A DNA stretch of 64,000 nucleotides from Glandiceps talaboti (Eukaryota; Hemichordata; Enteropneusta; Spengelidae), in the NCBI RefSeq assembly GCF_964340395.1, contig NC_135566.1:8822001-8886000 (forward strand), written 5' to 3'. The translations under genes and the position numbers were made by a program. This document shows, in pieces, positions 1 through 25,451 of the stretch; the stretch's first letter is position 1; the number at the start of each line of letters is the position of its first letter. The notes below the pieces were generated by a model. The model saw only the letters and a program-made list of their open reading frames with translations, did no database searches and was not told where the DNA came from.

Positions 1-3000
1 TATTCAAACATCTACCAGAGTTTGTTATTTACCAGGAAATCATAGAAACTGGAAAGCTCTACATGAGAGGTAGTAAAGTATGCATGTAACATTCATTTTG
101 TTGTCTTGTTAGATTTGTGTACAGAGTGTTGGATATCATTTGATGTTGAATTACTTTCTTATGGTACTACATTACTTATATTTAAAAAATCTTGATTATC
201 ATATATTATTTCTTTAAATATTGAAAAAAAATATATGCTGGTTTACTTCTATACACCACTAGAATATATCAGGGCTTTAGCATGCAGGGCTGGTAAGCAA
301 GGACCGACAGGGTTGCAACGGGGCTATTACAGCAATGATGAATATCTGTGAAAGAAAGTGAATCCAGCAGGGCTGCCCTGAATGCAATTTATAGTTTCTA
401 ATACAACATATATATGCATTTGTTGCCATTTTTGTGTGTGCTTGAACATAGAGGGCGCTGTCACAATTTTCTCGTAACCTTTGTCTGCATGGCGTATCTT
501 TTATACACAGGTTTGACAGCCATTGAAGCTGATTGGTTACCAAGGTTACTACCCCACATGTGTACATTGTCCAGACCCCTTGATGACCCATCGCCAAGTT
601 ACCACGACAACACAGGGACAGTACGTGGTCATATGACAAGTACATTTGGTAAGTTTAGCTGTAAGAATATACAAGTTTAAAATAAATGGAGATTTGTACG
701 TTCAAATAATGTGCACACCTCACAAATCAAAGCTCCAACTCATTCTCAGTTAAAATCAAGAAAAAAATATCAGGTCATCGTACAAATTTGAAAAGAGGTC
801 AAAATGTTATCAAAATGAAATCATTTAGAATCCAATATGACTGCTGAATATCCATGAGACATGAACAATTTGATGATTTCCAAGAAAACAAGCTCAAGAA
901 ACCCTTAATTACTTTTATTATTTCTAAAAGGACATGAACAAACTTTCATATGGCAAAGTTTGGAGAAATTTGAAGAACTTTGATTTTCAAGGAAATTAGT
1001 CTTCAAGGCACATCCTTACATGGAGGATATTGTAACAAATGATTTGTTTTGTTGGTAGAAGTACCATCTATTACTAATCTTGAATACTGACTTTTTTTGT
1101 TTTGTTTTCAGGACGTAATTCCTGGCAAGTACCTGCCGTAGAACTAGAGTTTCCAACTGGACTAGAAAAATACAACTATTTTGCTAAGTATCTTTTGGAA
1201 GGAAAGGTACGTGAACATTCCTACACAGTGCTGGTACACAGACATCCGGATAAGAACTAGAACTAATACTAGTAGAAATACTTTCAGAATAACAAATAGT
1301 GGATATTAGGAACTCAAATCTAGTTGACCTTTGACTTTTAACCTCTAACATCTAAAAATCCATCATTCAGTCCTATATTCACCCTCGAGTAATGAAGGAT
1401 GTAACCCCATTGCTGATTGGTTAGTGAGCTCAGAATAAAAATAGCATGGGCAAAAAAAGTGTGTGTAGTAATACAAGTTCTATTGTTGTTCTACAGGTCA
1501 TACCATCACTTGGACAGTTTGTTCCATATCTACTATCAACACCAAGTACTATGATTAAAACATGGGCCAAGTAAGTATACATTTGTACTATGATCAAAAC
1601 ATGGGCCAAGTAAGTATACATTTGTACTATGATTAAAACATGGGCCAAGTAAGTATACATTTGTACTATGATTAAAACATGGGCCAAGTAAGTATACATT
1701 TGTACTATGATTAAAACATGGGCCAAGTAAGTATACATTTGTACTATGATTAAAACATGGGCCAAGTAAGTATACATTTGTACTATGATTAAAACATGGG
1801 CCAAGTAAGTATACATTTGTACTATGATCAAAACATGGGCCAAGTAAGTATACATTTGTACTATGATCAAAACATGGGCCAAGTAAGTATACATTTGTAC
1901 TATGATTAAAACATGGGCCAAGTAAGTATACATTTGTACTATGATTAAAACATGGGCCAAGTAAGTATACATTTGTACTATGATCAAAACATGGGCCAAG
2001 TAAGTATACATTTGTACTATGATTAAAACATGGGCCAAGTAAGTATACATTTGTACTATGATCAAAACATGGGCCAAGTAAGTATACATTTGTACTATGA
2101 TTAAAACATGGGCCAAGTAAGTATACATTTGTACTATGATCAAAACATGGGCCAAGTAAGTATACATTTGTACTATGATTAAAACATGGGCCAAGTAAGT
2201 ATACATTTCTGTTGAATCAGCTTTTGGATAAAAAAAATTCATTCACAGAAGCTCATCAGACCTGGCAATATAACTACATCAGGGATTGAAGGCCATGTCC
2301 TAAATAAACCATCATAGAATATACAAATATAATGAACAAATAAAAGTTATGGCATCTTCCACCTTTCAGCCACATAATACCTTACAACAGATATAAGCTG
2401 TTTTTCAGATGTGATCCACTGTACAACAGCTATTAACTTCGTAATTCAGTATAGAAGTGACACCCATCCAATCAAGACCTGTTCAGATATTTGTTTGTCT
2501 CGATACTCCCGCATACAAGAAATTATCTATAATGTTCCTGTAAGAGGTCATTTGTATTTGTTTTCACTTTCTTTCAGACTTCAGCCAAGAACTCAAGTGT
2601 TATTGCAGACGCTGGTCAGTGAGCAGGTAGATTCTCGGGACAAGTTACTCAAAGTTTGGCAAAACAATGACAAGTGTAAGTATGGACATTCTACTAAGCA
2701 AGTACTACATGACAGAAACCACTGATGACATGATGTACAAAACATGTTACATCTACACACTTTCAACAAAAGCTGTGTGTTTTATGTACCCAGTAGTATT
2801 ACAGTAGTGGATGTAGTGTGTGTGTGTGTGTACAGAACATGTTATTTGGTGGTTAACTGTAGTTCATCATTCTGATGGTGATTATCAACCAGGACAACTC
2901 AAAAGCTCAATGCTATTTCCTAAACTGAACTGTATGTTGATCTAGCAAGCTGATGAACATGCGTTTCTTTCTACAGATTTACTCTCAGCATATTTTGAGT

Positions 3001-3074
3001 GGTTACCCAAGGAGAAGCATTCAGATATCATTATCATATGGCCACCAGCAAGGAGGAAGACTGAGGACAAATGA
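1..3074 (+). CDS. DHX37: DHX37-family DEAH-box RNA helicase, C-terminal exons (5' truncated by window edge)
   Basis: These are the last six coding exons of a DEAH-box helicase of the DHX37 (yeast Dhr1) family. That family acts in the nucleolus on U3 snoRNA and 18S rRNA maturation. Exons are 1-69, 511-648, 1112-1206, 1497-1570, 2578-2675 and 2977-3074, all with GT-AG junctions and compatible phases, giving about 190 residues. The first exon reads FKHLPEFVIYQEI, the usual start of the post-OB-fold region. Later blocks LEKYNYFAKYLLEGK, MIKTWAKLQPRTQ and YLLSAYFEWLPKEKHSDI match the family's C-terminal domain in order, and the protein ends a few residues after a WPP motif, as in vertebrate DHX37. 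The helicase core is upstream of the window. The donor of the 1497-1570 exon lies inside a 39-bp tandem array (see that entry). The gene is convergent with INTS2. Family assignment is from remembered similarity. Confidence 0.88.
449..458 (+). promoter_or_regulatory. CTCF-like core motif in a DHX37 intron
   Basis: TAGAGGGCGC fits the core consensus YAGRKGGCRC of bilaterian CTCF sites. It lies in the intron before the 511-648 exon. A single motif match is weak evidence of binding. Confidence 0.25.
734..1035 (+). repeat. Dispersed repeat family A, copy 1
   Basis: About 300 bases in a DHX37 intron match 31740-32050 over most of their length. Shared words include a CAAATATG/CCAATATG-GCTGCTGAATA block, TTTTTATTATTTC, AAAGGACCATGAACA-like text and GATTTTCA-GAAATTGGTC. 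A shorter inverted copy lies at 12750-12845. No open frame or terminal inverted repeat is visible. It is probably an old non-autonomous transposon. Confidence 0.6.
1546..2208 (+). repeat. 39-bp x 17 minisatellite that copies a DHX37 exon end and its 5' splice site
   Basis: Seventeen head-to-tail 39-bp units fill 1546-2208. The first unit is half exon: its first 25 bases are the last 25 coding bases of the DHX37 exon ending at 1570, followed by the intron donor GTAAGTAT. Every other unit repeats this junction, so the sequence GGGCCAA then GTAAGTAT occurs 17 times at exact 39-bp spacing, from 1570 to 2194. Units are identical except for one T/C site in the Ile codon (ATT or ATC). Units 2, 8, 9, 12, 14 and 16 carry C. 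Reading on past the first donor meets TAA at 1572-1574, and each unit repeats that stop. Confidence 0.97.
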
Positions 3075-3473
3075 ATTTTTTTAGCAATTATTAAAGAACC
3101 GACTATCTTGAACACTGACACCCTGTTCCCCAAAATAGCATGCTGAACTTTGAAACTCAGGTCTCTGAATTAGTACGAGTCCAGATTTACAGCAACTAAG
3201 AACAGACTATCTTGACCTGTAATTCATGTCTATGAATATGCATGCATCAAGACATAATGTAACTATCTTGAACTCTGTAACGCTGATCTTGGAATTTGCA
3301 TGTGTCCAGACTTGACGCAACTATCGTAAACTCAGTTCTCTAAAATACCACAAGTCCAGACCTTTTCACAAAAGTGTACATCAATACTTTTGCAGAAACT
3401 TAAAAAATACAACAACAATGTCTAAATGATTCATTTTTATTTAAGGAAATGTTTTATTATACAAAAAGTAGTG

Positions 3474-3479
3474 AATAAA
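3474..3479 (+). terminator. Poly(A) signal AATAAA for DHX37
   Basis: This is a canonical AATAAA 400 bases after the DHX37 stop codon at 3072-3074, followed by GT-rich and T-rich sequence. It is the first canonical signal downstream of the gene. Confidence 0.6.
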
Positions 3480-4231
3480 GTCACTTGTAATATTTACATC
3501 CATATATCAAAGTGATGTTGGTATTTTTTTTTTCTTATTCATGATTTCATCCATAGATGAGACAAACATCTAACATCATGACCTTTTGGCAGATGAAAGT
3601 CCTCTAATAGATAAACTCCTTCTTTGAAAACACTTTATTGTACTCATTTCCATATATGGAAACATATTAAAATATATTATCTATACGACATGATCTTGAC
3701 ACAGATGCTTCATGTCAGACTTCTAGCAATAAAAGTCTGTGATTGGATGTTAAACAGGTGTAAGCAGTCCATTTGCCAATCAGAACTTGATCTAGGTCAG
3801 TGAAATACTTCAGGAAAGAAGTCTATTCAAAGAGAAAGATTCCCAGTTGTGTGGTTGTTTAAAATGGGAATTCTGCAACATTACCAGATCAGTTTCCTGT
3901 GTTGCATTATAAAAAAACCATACTCTACATCAAAGTAAAATCAGATTGATGCTCAGACAAACTAGTACTTGTATGTAATAACCATACGTCCATGGTTATC
4001 AGCGATCTTAACTTCATGGGTCAAATAATGGTTATTTACAGCCACCAGAGAGCACACTCTTCAATCTGAACTGTCCACGTCACAGGCACTTGGTACGCAT
4101 TGAGTACCACACATGCAATATCAACAACAGACTCTGGAGGGCGCCCTTTCAAACCTGGCCTGGCCACACCTCATACTTCACGTCAGTGACTCAATCACAG
4201 ATAGTGCACTGATAGAGACTCAGACCATAGT
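3480..4231. other. Convergent intergenic region / 3' UTRs between DHX37 and INTS2
   Basis: No coding sequence was found here. The stretch is the DHX37 downstream flank and the probable INTS2 3' UTR. The candidate poly(A) signals of the two genes are only about 160 bases apart and face each other. Confidence 0.6.
3634..3639 (-). terminator. Candidate poly(A) signal for INTS2
   Basis: TTTATT on the plus strand reads AATAAA on the minus strand, about 600 bases past the INTS2 stop at 4232. Other TTTATT words near 3436 and 3452 would make the INTS2 transcript overlap the DHX37 3' end. Confidence 0.4.
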
Positions 4232-19203
<14,972 letters not shown>

Positions 19204-19484
19204 TATGAAGGCAAAGATGTTGTATCCGCGCCAGATTCCCACGAACCCTCAGCAAAGATTCGCCATTTCGAAATCAAATAAACAGCGCCCTCTACGAAAG
19301 TTAGGATGTTGTATTTTATTTGTCGACAAACGCTTTATTTGGCGGTGTTTCACAAATTCAAAAGTAAAACATACAAATAAATAATATTTTTTTTGATCAT
19401 TCAACAAATAGTCTACTATAATTTTGTTTTCTTGGCACCACAAGAGCTACTTCCGGTAGGCCTCAATTTCGTTCAGGAAGCAAC
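19204..19484. promoter_or_regulatory. Bidirectional promoter shared by INTS2 and MED31
   Basis: The two start codons are 281 bases apart and point away from each other. The interval holds ACTTCCGGT (19449-19457), a perfect ETS/GABP-type site typical of housekeeping promoters. It also holds CGAAATGGCG on the minus strand (19261-19270) and AACATGGCG across the MED31 start (19482-19490), both YY1-like, and a CTCF-like core at 19285-19294. No TATA box is evident. Promoter function is inferred from layout and motifs. Confidence 0.65.
19285..19294 (-). promoter_or_regulatory. CTCF-like core in the shared promoter
   Basis: The minus strand reads TAGAGGGCGC, an exact fit to YAGRKGGCRC and the same 10-mer as at 449-458. 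Confidence 0.3.
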
Positions 19485-21830
19485 ATGGCGACTTCTGCAG
19501 AAACTGGTATGTTTTGTTGTTGTGCTGTCTTTCGATGTACAATCTGGAGTGTACTCCACTCTGCGTTGGTCTAAGTACATTTTTTATATTCACTAGAAAT
19601 ACTACATTTTATTGATCTTTACTTTAAGCCATTTACTAGCTGTGTTTTTATTTATTTATTTCTAGAAACAGACGAACAGCAGAAGATTCGGTTCCAGGTT
19701 GAGTTAGAGTTTGTTCAATGTTTAGCTAACCCACACTACCTGAACTGTAAGTGTCAATATAGACTACGTCACACAATGTTTATCAGTCTTACTTATTAAA
19801 TTCAAATAATATAAAAATTTTATTGATGGAATTTGTGTTTTGGAAATGTAGTGTTATGATACATTGGAAGACTAATACTGTGTTGGTGAGGTCATGTTGC
19901 TAATTCAAATCGAAGGATGTACTTTATTATTTGTTCAAATTGTTGATTCGTTATTTGCTCTAAAAATGATCTGGATCTGAATAATTAATTGGTACGCCTC
20001 CTGAGGAGTATCACGCCAATTGGGATCAAGGGTTAAGATATGAATACTACTTATTTAAGTGATCTCTAAGTCTTGAATGAATATGTCGAAGGCGATTCGA
20101 TGACAGAAGAGGGTAGTGCATTCCAGTCAACGATTGTTTTGGTGAAAAATGAGCTCTTGAAAGTTTCGGTTTTTGAATCAAGGTATTTATATCTGGCTGG
20201 ATGGAGTCGTGTATTCTTAGGAGCAGCATATCATACATACATGTATTTGTATGATAGTATATGTTTAGCAATAGCAGTGTCTTTGTTTTTATGTTTAACT
20301 GTACCCCACTGCCTTTCAAAATCAATTTTAGTAATGGATGTGCAGCACTTTGCAAATACTAGCATAACAATTCTGCGATTCCCCCCCCCCCCCCCCATTA
20401 TCTGAATGTGGAATGTGGAGAATTGACACTGTGTATTAGACAAGACATGTAAAGTAATAGGTATACTGTAGGTGCTAAACAATCAAAGTGTTTCCGTATT
20501 CAAGAATTATGGAATTGTGAACACAATACTAATGTCGTTGTATCTGTAGAGCTGCAAAATTATTCATCTATTATTGTTTTGATTTGTAGTTCTGGCACAG
20601 AGAGGATACTTCAAAGACCAAAAATTTATCAACTACCTCAAATATTTATTATACTGGAAGGAACCACCCTATGCCAGGTTTTTAAAGTGAGTATAACAAC
20701 CTTCAAACTTTACCGATCAAAAATGAAATAAGTTTGGTGAATGTTTAATTTGCCAATACATGTATATCAAACTGATTCTTAGCAATCTTTGCAATGTGAG
20801 GTTAGAATGGTCAAATTCTAACTAGTAATATCTCTAGGTTCCAGCTTCATTCTGTAATGAGGCAGATTGTGGTATGATAATGACAACAGCATAAGATGTG
20901 TATAGATAGATTTTCAATTTGCATTACATTGCAGGTGCGATGCAAACATTAATTACATCAAGTTAACTACATGTACTACTAGACTGATGAAAAGCAGTAA
21001 AATCTCAGTTTCAATAGGGAACTTGCAAACCCATCATGTTGAATGTTGCATCATGGGAAATGTGATAATAAATACGAACCAATTAGTATTATAAACAATA
21101 TTGTTATATTGTTTGTAACCACAAATAATCAATTCATAGTTACCCTGACCATTGTGGGAGGTTTATTTTATTGGTAGCTCCAGATTATGTATTACGGCAA
21201 ACACAGATAATCCCATAGTCCTTTGTGTCTGAGCATGCTCAGTCTGCATTGCAAGTTCCCTATTACGATTAACAGTTAGGTGTAAAAAATATCTGGTAGA
21301 GCTAAAGAAAATTTTTTTCCTGAACAAACGAATGATTGCATGTATTAGCTGTACCGATATGAAATCACTAATGGGAGAAGCTAGGATTGAATCATGATCA
21401 TGAAGTTAAGGAGCATTAAATTAATTCAGTATTTACCATATTATTAATATTCTACTTGTGTACAAATGCAAATATAAACTTGAAGCATAAATATGCAAAA
21501 GTAAACGAATGTAAAAGAAATTTAGACTTAATTAGATAAATCCAATTCAGTGAAACCAGTCCAGAAATGTGTCTAGATAGATTACAGCCATGTAATTTTT
21601 GGAATGTGTAGCAAGCTTACAATTTTGATTTCTACCTTTTCAGATATCCACAGTGTCTCCATTTTTTAGAACTACTTCAGTATGAACATTTCCGCAAGGA
21701 ACTCGTTAGTGCTCAGTGTGCCAAATTTATTGACGACCAACAGTTACTTCAGTGGCAACATTATGCAAGGAAGAGAATGAAACTGCAGCAAATGCATGTA
21801 GAACAGCAACAGCTGCAGCAGCAGCAGCAA

Positions 21831-21868
<38 letters not shown>

Positions 21869-22040
21869 ACAGTTACAAGGCCAACTACCACCTCCACCGC
21901 CGCAACAACAACAACAACAGCAGCAGCAACAACAACAACCACACCATCACCACCAACCACAAATGCCGCAGGGACAAATACCAATGCATCAACAAAATCT
22001 ACAACCATTGCCACCCCAGGGGCATGTCCAACCAAAATAG
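19485..22040 (+). CDS. MED31: Mediator complex subunit 31, complete, four exons, 198 aa
   Basis: MED31 (Soh1) is a small subunit of the Mediator middle module, which links transcription factors to RNA polymerase II. Exons are 19485-19506, 19666-19746, 20590-20686 and 21644-22040, giving 199 codons with the stop. The conserved Soh1 core is complete: RFQVELEFVQCLANPHYLNF, then LAQRGYFKDQKFINYL, YLLYWKEPPYARFLKYPQCL and HFLELLQYEHFRKEL. Vertebrate MED31 has 131 residues. The extra length is a low-complexity tail from about residue 112, rich in Gln, Pro and His. The start codon is the only ATG in exon 1 and lies in a YY1-like context. The gene is head-to-head with INTS2. Intron 2 holds a LINE remnant, and intron 3 a family B repeat. 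Confidence 0.96.
20066..20230 (-). mobile_element. LINE reverse-transcriptase C-terminal remnant
   Basis: The minus strand in MED31 intron 2 reads HPARYKYLDSKTETF followed by FFTKTIVDWNALPSSVIESP and SFKT, then a stop. The WNALPSSV block with an upstream FF-TI is the typical end of ORF2 proteins of non-LTR retrotransposons (Jockey/CR1-type). Only the last 50 or so codons remain. Confidence 0.75.
20381..20396. repeat. Poly(C) tract, 16 bases
   Basis: A homopolymer C run in MED31 intron 2. Similar C/G runs occur near 32886, 38293, 38545 and 52918. Confidence 0.9.
21290..21420 (+). repeat. Dispersed repeat family B, copy 3
   Basis: In MED31 intron 3 this carries GGTAGAGCTAAAGAAAA, TCCTGAACAAACGAATGA and GAAATCACTAATGGGAGAAG followed by AGGATTGAATC. 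Confidence 0.5.
21780..21950 (+). repeat. MED31: CAG/CAA polyglutamine tracts in MED31 exon 4
   Basis: Mixed CAG and CAA codons encode two Gln runs (about 21799-21873 and 21901-21942), separated by a Leu-Gln-Gly-Gln and Pro-rich linker and followed by a His-rich patch. The codon mixture indicates a tolerated, not freshly expanded, tract. Confidence 0.9.
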
Positions 22041-22974
22041 CATGTCATTTGTATCATGTTAAAGTATGTGACAGTCAGTGATAATGACACTTGTCTTGCA
22101 GTGGTGTGGACTGCAGATTTCTTGTAGCCTAAGTGGCACATATACATGTATATGGACACAAAGACAATGAGATTTTAGAGAAAGCCAGTTACAGCTCAAT
22201 TAATGTATACTGACCTGAAGTGTGGAATTGTGTGTTGCTGGCTGCTTTAATATGACACAAGCTTTATTGATGGTGTTTAGTAGTTTTTGTCAAGCCGATA
22301 GTGAAAGTGGTTTCATGAGTACACATCAAAGAACATGTTATATTTGTTCACCATTTGGACAATACTCTGCTTGTGGCCATATTGGTTGACGATGCTATGG
22401 TATGCTAAAAAGGTGTACACTGTTGTGTGACTGTTGTGTGGGAACATGTATGCAACTGTAACAACCTTGTAGAGAAACGTCAGCTCTGGGACATGTGAAG
22501 TTGTGTGGAACGTGTATGTTGCTGCAACTTGTGTAGAAACATTTTTCTGTATTCAGCATGCTGCTTGATAATATCATATTCTTATTATTTCTAAATCTTG
22601 TTATGAACAAAATAACTGATCAAAGCCACTCAAAGTGGAACAAGTTAAATTTTCCAGGCCAGGCTAGTGTAAATCTGGCTGGCTAGAAGACCATGTTACC
22701 TGATAGCAAAATGATAACATCATGTATCAATAGAATGAAGTGCGTTCTAGTGCTAGTATATCAGCTGTGAAAACATTGGTTTCTTTCATAAACCTTCAAT
22801 GCACCATGTGGTTACACACCTAGCAGTCATTTTCAAAAGAATTGTGACAAGAGGGCATCCCACATGAGGAAAAGTCACATGCAGAAGTGAACAAAATGTG
22901 ACTAAAACATCTCCATGAGTTCCTAAACATTGCAAACCAAACAAGTAGAATGTTTGACTGGTTAAGAATGCAAT

Positions 22975-23125
22975 CAACCTTTGCTGTGAGAGTAATGGTT
23001 CTTTCAATGGAGGCTGTAGTAGTCAACCATTTATGGCCCTCCTTTCTGGTCCTAAAGCTGCTTTTGAACAGCACTCCTAGTGGCCAAGTGATAAAATCTT
23101 TTGTCTTCATGATAACTGGCTTATG
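22975..23125 (+). repeat. Dispersed repeat family D, copy 2
   Basis: This copy lies in the probable MED31 3' UTR and carries AACCTTTGCTGTG, GAACAGCACTCCTAGTGGCC and AAATCTTTTGTCTTC in the same order as 13466-13630. Confidence 0.5.
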
Positions 23126-23565
23126 ATGTATTGTAATGTGTCACTTACTTGTATCTGGTTTACTGCAATTGTCTTTTGTATTTATACAGAAATAATTCTC
23201 CCAGTCGTATATATAATTACTGTATAACCTAATGTGTTTATGCACCTGAAACACTGATATTGATAGTACTGCAGCAATTTCAGGTTTTATCGCTGTTGTT
23301 CAAGTTTTCACAATCAACACCAAACTTTTTAAAGTGTAAGTGAATGCAAAGAGTGAAGCTCATATGTCACAGGCATCTATTTGACACAGAAATATACTGG
23401 TACAATTCTGTCGTTGAGGGCGCTGTCATTTCAGGGCACCGATTATGGTTATCCAAGACATCTTCAAGCATGGAAATCGACACTAAAACAAATCTGTCAT
23501 TTAAATTTTTATTGGTTTCAGTAAATGTTATTTTACTAATTTAACCATTTATGACTCCTTATAAA

Positions 23566-23571
23566 AATAAA
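23566..23571 (+). terminator. Candidate poly(A) signal for MED31
   Basis: This is the first AATAAA I find after the MED31 stop at 22040. It implies a 3' UTR of about 1.5 kb that would include a family D repeat. Confidence 0.4.
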
Positions 23572-23810
23572 GAAAGTCTTATAAAGAACTTTGGAAGAGT
23601 TTAACTCCTCAGTCATATTTCTTTTCCTGTAACAAAACATTGAGTAAGTGGATGCTGAAAGAAATATGGTTATTTTGTATGTAGAAGGACTATTTCAGGT
23701 AAAAGTAGTGGTTATAGTATAATGATGCATATTTGTGAAGTCCCACAATGTATATCATGATCATAGTGCTGTATAGTAATTATCCCCAGCACAGACCTGT
23801 ATTGGCACAA

Positions 23811-23870
23811 CGGGCACTATATAACTTCCTCAACTCCCTGGGGATCATACAATCCATTGCAGTCTCTGGA
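23811..23870 (+). repeat. SINE-like fragment, copy 2
   Basis: It shares AACTTCCTCAACTCCCTGGG and CATACAATCC with 16611-16670, and lies downstream of MED31. Confidence 0.45.
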
Positions 23871-25155
23871 CTACCAGGTTCCATACAGATTTAAAACTGC
23901 CTACTGTAATCATTTGACCATTATGACTACATAATTATGTAAATCTCGCTGATTACCATATTTGCATAATTTGATTTATTTCCACAGTGACAATAGACAG
24001 TATTGGTTTTAGATGAACTTTTGTTTTGGTTCTCAAAATGTTAACAGAAACATAATTTTTCAGTCTTTGACTCCACTTTAATTTAGCAGATAAAAAATTC
24101 TGATCACAGCATACTTATAGCCACATCACTTTGACCTATACCTGATAAATCTGCCTGTTTTACTGGTATTTTCTTAGACTTAAATTTACCAGTGAAGTGG
24201 TGTTTGTGAACTTGTGTACCATTTGGGTACGGAAGCCCTGAAAGTGCAGATGAGCGGCACATCCAAGTAGGTTTAGTTTCTCTTGGTAGGATTTAGCTGA
24301 TAGGGCCAAGTATTGGTGTATTAGGCAGGGTAGTCTGTAAGGTATGTCGTGAAGGCGCACCGGTGAGGGCGGAGGGACACGATGTATCTTACAGTCTATA
24401 AAGGCCTTGGCCTGGCTAACACGTCATATTTATACTTGTATTTTAAACCATTTAACCTTTTATCATTCAATTTTATTTTCAGCTGTATGTATCTTGCTCT
24501 ATATATATATATCCAAGATTCTTGACCTTTACAGTACCATATTGTTATTGGGTGTATAACAATCGACTGATATTATAAGCTGTACTTTTTTTGAGCTAGG
24601 GAGTTGAGATCTGGATAAGAACGTTGTGTAGACCCCCTGGACTGTCATATATAAACCCATGTTATATCAACCACTTTGTCCTTTGAGTATATGTAATGCA
24701 TTTTAGTACAACCGCATGGGGATATAGATATACTATTTCTTCTGCAATGACGTGGTATATATTTGAAATCCCTTCCTGACAATTCAATACTACCTTCATT
24801 CTATATTATGCACACAATTTTTCAGTTCAGAAGCACGTATCAAACACGGTCTATTTTCGTAACCATGACAACCATGATTTTGATACTGACCTCAATACAC
24901 TAACCTCTCTAGCATGTGTATGGTTTCCACGTCCATGGAATGAAACTATTTTGGAATCAACTACAGTCCATATGCTGTCAAATGTATATATTACATATGG
25001 TCACATAATTCTGTTCCTTATTACACAGGTACATTACGATTATAGTACTTGATTCTAAGGAAATTATTTTATTATGGGCTGTATATTTAATTAAATACAA
25101 TTTTAAAAAGATTACAACTGTGTTGTATCGCAGATTTGAAGCATTTTTGGCCATT

Positions 25156-25451
25156 ATGTATGTATGTATGTATGTATGTATGTATAATGTAGGTAGGTAG
25201 GTAGGTAGGTAGGTATGTATGTATGTAGGTAGGTAGGTAGGGAGGGAGGGAGGTAGGGAGGGAGGGATTGAGGGGGGGGGTAGGTAGGTAGGTAGGTAGG
25301 TACTTGCTAGGTGTCTGTCTGGTCTGTATGTCCGTCCGTCCGTCCGTTGGTCCGCCCGCCCGCCCGCCCGCCCACCCGCTCGCCCGTCCGTCCGTCCCTC
25401 CGTCCGTCAACCCACCTACCTACCTACCCACCCACCCACCCACCCACCCAT
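25156..25451. repeat. Compound tetranucleotide microsatellite (GTAT, GTAG, GGAG, GTCC, GCCC, CACC)
   Basis: A chain of tetranucleotide blocks runs from TATG through TAGG, GGGA and back to TAGG. After a short unique bridge with CTGTCTGG it continues with GTCC, CGCC, CGTC, CTAC and CACC blocks. The first half is G-rich and the second C-rich, so the halves are near complementary in composition. Confidence 0.93.

Noticed and set aside
1430-2242. 270-residue minus-strand open frame made of 13-residue repeats
   Set aside because: It is the reverse reading of the 39-bp DHX37 junction array. Its length is a multiple of three by chance of the unit size, and the coding strand is plus.
24160-24360. 66-residue minus-strand open frame as a possible transposon fragment
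   Set aside because: I could not match it to any reverse-transcriptase or transposase motif.
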